Source of the DNA: JAYREN01 sp041908845
GTDB taxonomy: Bacteria; Acidobacteriota; Holophagae; Holophagales; Holophagaceae
DNA: 9,220 nt
Direction of reading: 5' to 3'
NCBI GenBank assembly: GCA_041908845.1
Contig: JAYREN010000134.1
Span: 1-9,220 of the forward strand
Shown here: piece after piece, positions 6,331 to 9,220 of the stretch
Position numbering within the stretch: position 1 is the first letter of the stretch
Layout of the letters: each line of letters begins with the position of its first letter
The notes under the pieces: model-generated
Told to the model about the DNA's origin: nothing
The model's database searches: none
What the model saw: only the letters and a program-made list of their open reading frames with translations
Program-made: the position numbers and the translations under genes

Positions 6331-9220
6331 ATGGACAAGAACGTGGATACGAAACTCCAACACGACCCGGACGATCTTCTTCCCATCGGCCAGCCCCGTC
6401 ATTGGCGTTCCCTGGAGGAGCGCGCGGAGACCCGTGAGGCCCGCCAGGCGGCCCACGACGAGTTCAAGCCCGGCGCCATGGACCCCTCCGATCCGCCCAG
6501 CACCAATCTTTCGCGGCGCACCTTCCTGACCCTCGTGGGCGCCACCACGGCCCTGGCGGCCACCGTCGCCTGCGACAAGAAGGGCCGCTCCACGGTGGTG
6601 CCCTACACCAAGCGTCCCCAGGAAGTGGTTCCCGGCGTTGCGAACTACTACGCCACCAGCTTTCCCGAAGGGCGCCGCGCCTACTCCGTGCTGGTGAAGA
6701 CTCGCGAAGGTCGGCCCATCCACATCACGGGCAACGACGAACACCCAGGCCTCAAGGGCAAGACCAGCCCCCGGGCCCTCGCGGATGTGCTGCGGCTCTA
6801 CGACCCAGACCGTCTCCGCGCCCCCAAGGTGCAGGGACGCCCTGCCACCTGGGCCGAGGCGGAGCACACCCTCGTGGCTGCCCTCGCGGCCGCCAAGCGG
6901 GAGAACAAGCCCGTGTTGCTGCTGAGTGGCGCCACCTCCAGTCCCACGCGGAAGGCCCTGTTGGCCGACCTCAAGACGGCCCTGCCCACCCTGGAGCACC
7001 TGGCCTGGGAACCGGCCCTGGGGGATGGCGCCCAGGAGGCCGCCCTGGCCACGTACGGTGTGCCCGTGGAGATTCGCCCCCTCCTGGACAAGGCCAAGGT
7101 GATCCTCAGCCTCGGCGCCGATTTCCTGAACGGGGACGACCCGGAGGCCATCGCGGCCTTCACGGCCGGTCGGCGTCATTCCGAGCCCGGAGAAGCCATG
7201 AACCGCCTCTGGGTGCTGGAAGGCGCTCTGAGCCTCACGGGTTCCAACGCGGATCAGCGCTTTCCCGTGCCCGCCTCGCGGCTCGCGGCCCTGGCCTTCG
7301 CCTTGGCTCGGGAGCTGGGACCACTGCCTGCTGGGGTCAAGCTGCCCGAGGGTCTGGGACACGAGGGTGTGCCTGCCGCAGCCTGGAAGAAGCTCATCCA
7401 CGACCTGAAATCCGCCGGACGCGAGGCCGTGGTGCTCTGCGGCGAGACTCTGCCCGCCGAGGCTCACGCGGCTGCGGCGTTGCTCAATACCATGCTGGGC
7501 GCCCAGGCCCTCGAGCTCCGACCCGCGGAGCGGCTTGCATCCCTCCAGGACATGGAAGCAGTCACTCGGGCTATGGGCGAAGGGAAATACGCGGCTGCCC
7601 TGCTCTGGGATGTGAATCCGGCCTTCGCCTATCCAAAACCCGAAGCCTGGAAAGCTGCCTTCGCCAAAGTGCCAACCCGAGCCTGGATCGGCCTCATCGA
7701 AGACGAGAGCGCCGCTCAGTGCTCCATGTCCCTGCCGGAGCATCACTGGCTGGAGGCCTGGGGCGACCACGCCGATGGCGCGGTACTCACCCTTCAGCAG
7801 CCCACCATTGGTGCGCTGTACGACACGAAACAAGGCGAGGATCTCATTCTCGCACTCATCAAGGGCCTGGGGGCTCCCAAGGCCGAGGACTACCACGCCT
7901 ACCTCCAGGTCCGCTGGCAGCGGGAGGTCCAACCCAAAGGCAGCTTCGCTTCCTTTGATGCCTTCTTCCAGGCGGCGCTGCACGATGGCCTCGTGAAGCT
8001 GGAGACGAAGCCTGCCGAACCCACCTTCAAGGGCCTCGGTACCGCCGCGCAGCGGCCTACCCTTCAGGCGCAGCCTGAAGGCTTCGAGTTGCACCTGCGC
8101 CCGGGCACCCAGGTGCACGATGGTCGCTACGCAAACAGCAGCTGGCTTCAGGAGCTGCCAGATCCCATCACCAAGGCCACCTGGGGCAATCCCCTGTCCC
8201 TTGCGGTGGTGGATGGCGAACGCCTCAAGCTCAAGGATGGCGACATGGCTGAACTGGAGGTGGCGGGCACCAAGCTGCGCCTGCCGGTCATCCTCCAGCC
8301 CGGTCAGGCCCAGGGCACCCTGGCGCTGGCGCTGGGTTACGGCCGCACCACGGGTGGCGTGGCCCGGGGCGTGGGCGTCAATGCCTTCCCCTTGCTCGGT
8401 CTGGAAGGCGCCGCGCACCTGCGTCAGGGCGTGAAGGTCACCAAGAGCCGGGGCCACCTGGAACTGCCCCGCACCCAGAGCCATCACCGCATGGAGGGTC
8501 GGGATCTGGTGCGCTCCTTCACCCTGGCGGAGTTCGCCCACAACGTGGCTCATCCCCACAAGGTTCACGAACCGTATTCGCTCTACGAGGAACAGCAGTT
8601 CCCGGACCACAAGTGGGGCATGGTCATCGATCTCTCCGCCTGCATCGGATGCAGCGCCTGCTCTCTGGCCTGCCAGTCCGAGAACAACATTCCCAGCGTA
8701 GGGGCCGATCAAGTGGCCAAGGGCCGGGAGATGCACTGGATGCGCATCGACCGCTACTACGAGGGAGAGCTGGAGAATCCCAGCGTCGTGCATCAGCCCA
8801 TGCTCTGCCAGCACTGCGACAGCGCGCCCTGCGAGAACGTGTGCCCCGTGAACGCCACCAACCACAGCCCCGACGGCCTCAACCAGATGGCCTACAATCG
8901 CTGCGTGGGCACCCGCTACTGCGCCAACAACTGCCCCTACAAGGTGCGCCGCTTCAACTTCCTGGAGTTCACGGCGGACAAGGTCGAACCTGAGAGCCTC
9001 GTCTACAACCCCGAAGTCACCGTGCGGCCCCGGGGCGTCATGGAGAAGTGCACCTTCTGCGTGCAGCGCATCCAGGATGTGAAGATCCGCGCCAAGGGCG
9101 ACCATCGCCCGATCCAGGATGGCGAGGTGCAGCCCGCCTGCGCCGCCGCCTGCCCCAGCCACGCCATCGTCTTCGGCGATCTCAAGGATCCCAACAGCGA
9201 AGTCGCCCGACTGACCAAGT
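6331..9220 (+). CDS. actB: Alternative complex III subunit ActB (molybdopterin-oxidoreductase-like plus iron-sulfur domain), 3' end cut by window
   Basis: ActB is the large periplasmic iron-sulfur subunit of alternative complex III; 963 residues are present and the end is missing. Residues 22-81 form the extended Tat signal typical of this family: HWRSLEE at 24-30, then SRRTFL at 61-66, a hydrophobic stretch, and Cys81 at a lipobox-like site. The B1 part (about 90-740) has family landmarks at NPAFAYP (429-435), HHWLEAWGDH (471-480) and ANSSWLQELPDPITK (601-615). It lacks an N-terminal iron-sulfur Cys motif, which fits the cofactor-free B1 known in this family. The B2 part (from about 758) has cysteines 771/774/777/781, 826/829/834/838, 858/864/868 with Thr861 in the second place, and 907/910/937/941, fitting three [4Fe-4S] and one [3Fe-4S]. 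The start ATG has no strong ribosome site, suggesting coupling to the 60-residue gene. Confidence 0.94.
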   Translation, partial: MDKNVDTKLQHDPDDLLPIGQPRHWRSLEERAETREARQAAHDEFKPGAMDPSDPPSTNLSRRTFLTLVGATTALAATVACDKKGRSTVVPYTKRPQEVVPGVANYYATSFPEGRRAYSVLVKTREGRPIHITGNDEHPGLKGKTSPRALADVLRLYDPDRLRAPKVQGRPATWAEAEHTLVAALAAAKRENKPVLLLSGATSSPTRKALLADLKTALPTLEHLAWEPALGDGAQEAALATYGVPVEIRPLLDKAKVILSLGADFLNGDDPEAIAAFTAGRRHSEPGEAMNRLWVLEGALSLTGSNADQRFPVPASRLAALAFALARELGPLPAGVKLPEGLGHEGVPAAAWKKLIHDLKSAGREAVVLCGETLPAEAHAAAALLNTMLGAQALELRPAERLASLQDMEAVTRAMGEGKYAAALLWDVNPAFAYPKPEAWKAAFAKVPTRAWIGLIEDESAAQCSMSLPEHHWLEAWGDHADGAVLTLQQPTIGALYDTKQGEDLILALIKGLGAPKAEDYHAYLQVRWQREVQPKGSFASFDAFFQAALHDGLVKLETKPAEPTFKGLGTAAQRPTLQAQPEGFELHLRPGTQVHDGRYANSSWLQELPDPITKATWGNPLSLAVVDGERLKLKDGDMAELEVAGTKLRLPVILQPGQAQGTLALALGYGRTTGGVARGVGVNAFPLLGLEGAAHLRQGVKVTKSRGHLELPRTQSHHRMEGRDLVRSFTLAEFAHNVAHPHKVHEPYSLYEEQQFPDHKWGMVIDLSACIGCSACSLACQSENNIPSVGADQVAKGREMHWMRIDRYYEGELENPSVVHQPMLCQHCDSAPCENVCPVNATNHSPDGLNQMAYNRCVGTRYCANNCPYKVRRFNFLEFTADKVEPESLVYNPEVTVRPRGVMEKCTFCVQRIQDVKIRAKGDHRPIQDGEVQPACAAACPSHAIVFGDLKDPNSEVARLTK

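Noticed and set aside
6289..9162. Open frame of 957 codons on the minus strand
   Set aside because: It lies wholly antisense to actB, whose protein carries many family motifs. The frame is open because of high GC at third codon positions, and its product is a low-complexity Gly/His/Ala-rich sequence with no recognisable domain.
6331..9220. Reading actB as a functional molybdenum enzyme such as a formate dehydrogenase or a polysulfide/nitrate reductase
   Set aside because: The N-terminal iron-sulfur cysteines of active members are absent, the two domains are fused in ActB order, and a pentaheme actA precedes it, all pointing to alternative complex III.

Overview
The window comes from a high-GC bacterium and holds two divergently oriented gene blocks separated by about 245 bases. 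The ActA/ActB type of respiratory complex, the GC content and an ATPase-like/TPR regulator-style protein would suit an acidobacterium (perhaps the Holophaga/Geothrix side) or another high-GC Gram-negative such as a deltaproteobacterium or myxobacterium. This is inference; nothing in the window fixes the taxon.

Minus-strand block (about 5470 down to 1): a 1149-residue protein is followed by panB and panC. The large gene and panB share an ATGA stop/start overlap, and panC follows panB after about 26 bases, so all three are probably one transcript. PanB and PanC make pantothenate, the coenzyme A precursor. The large protein looks like a relative of multidomain kinase/ATPase/TPR signalling proteins in which the catalytic residues are gone: both Walker motifs are visibly degraded, and the N-terminus resembles a broken protein-kinase fold. 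Past panC, bases 1-84 hold no gene, only several small inverted repeats, one a perfect 8-bp stem that may end transcription.

Plus-strand block (5569 to the right edge): this is the start of an alternative complex III (ACIII) operon. It contains actA (membrane-anchored pentaheme cytochrome c), an unrecognised 60-residue protein with a Tat-like N-terminus, and actB (a molybdopterin-oxidoreductase-like domain fused to a multi-cluster ferredoxin-like domain), which runs off the right edge. ACIII replaces cytochrome bc1, oxidising menaquinol and passing electrons towards a terminal oxidase. The remaining subunits (NrfD-like ActC and others) are expected just beyond the window.

The least explained elements are the degenerate large protein coupled to panB and the 60-residue protein between actA and actB.
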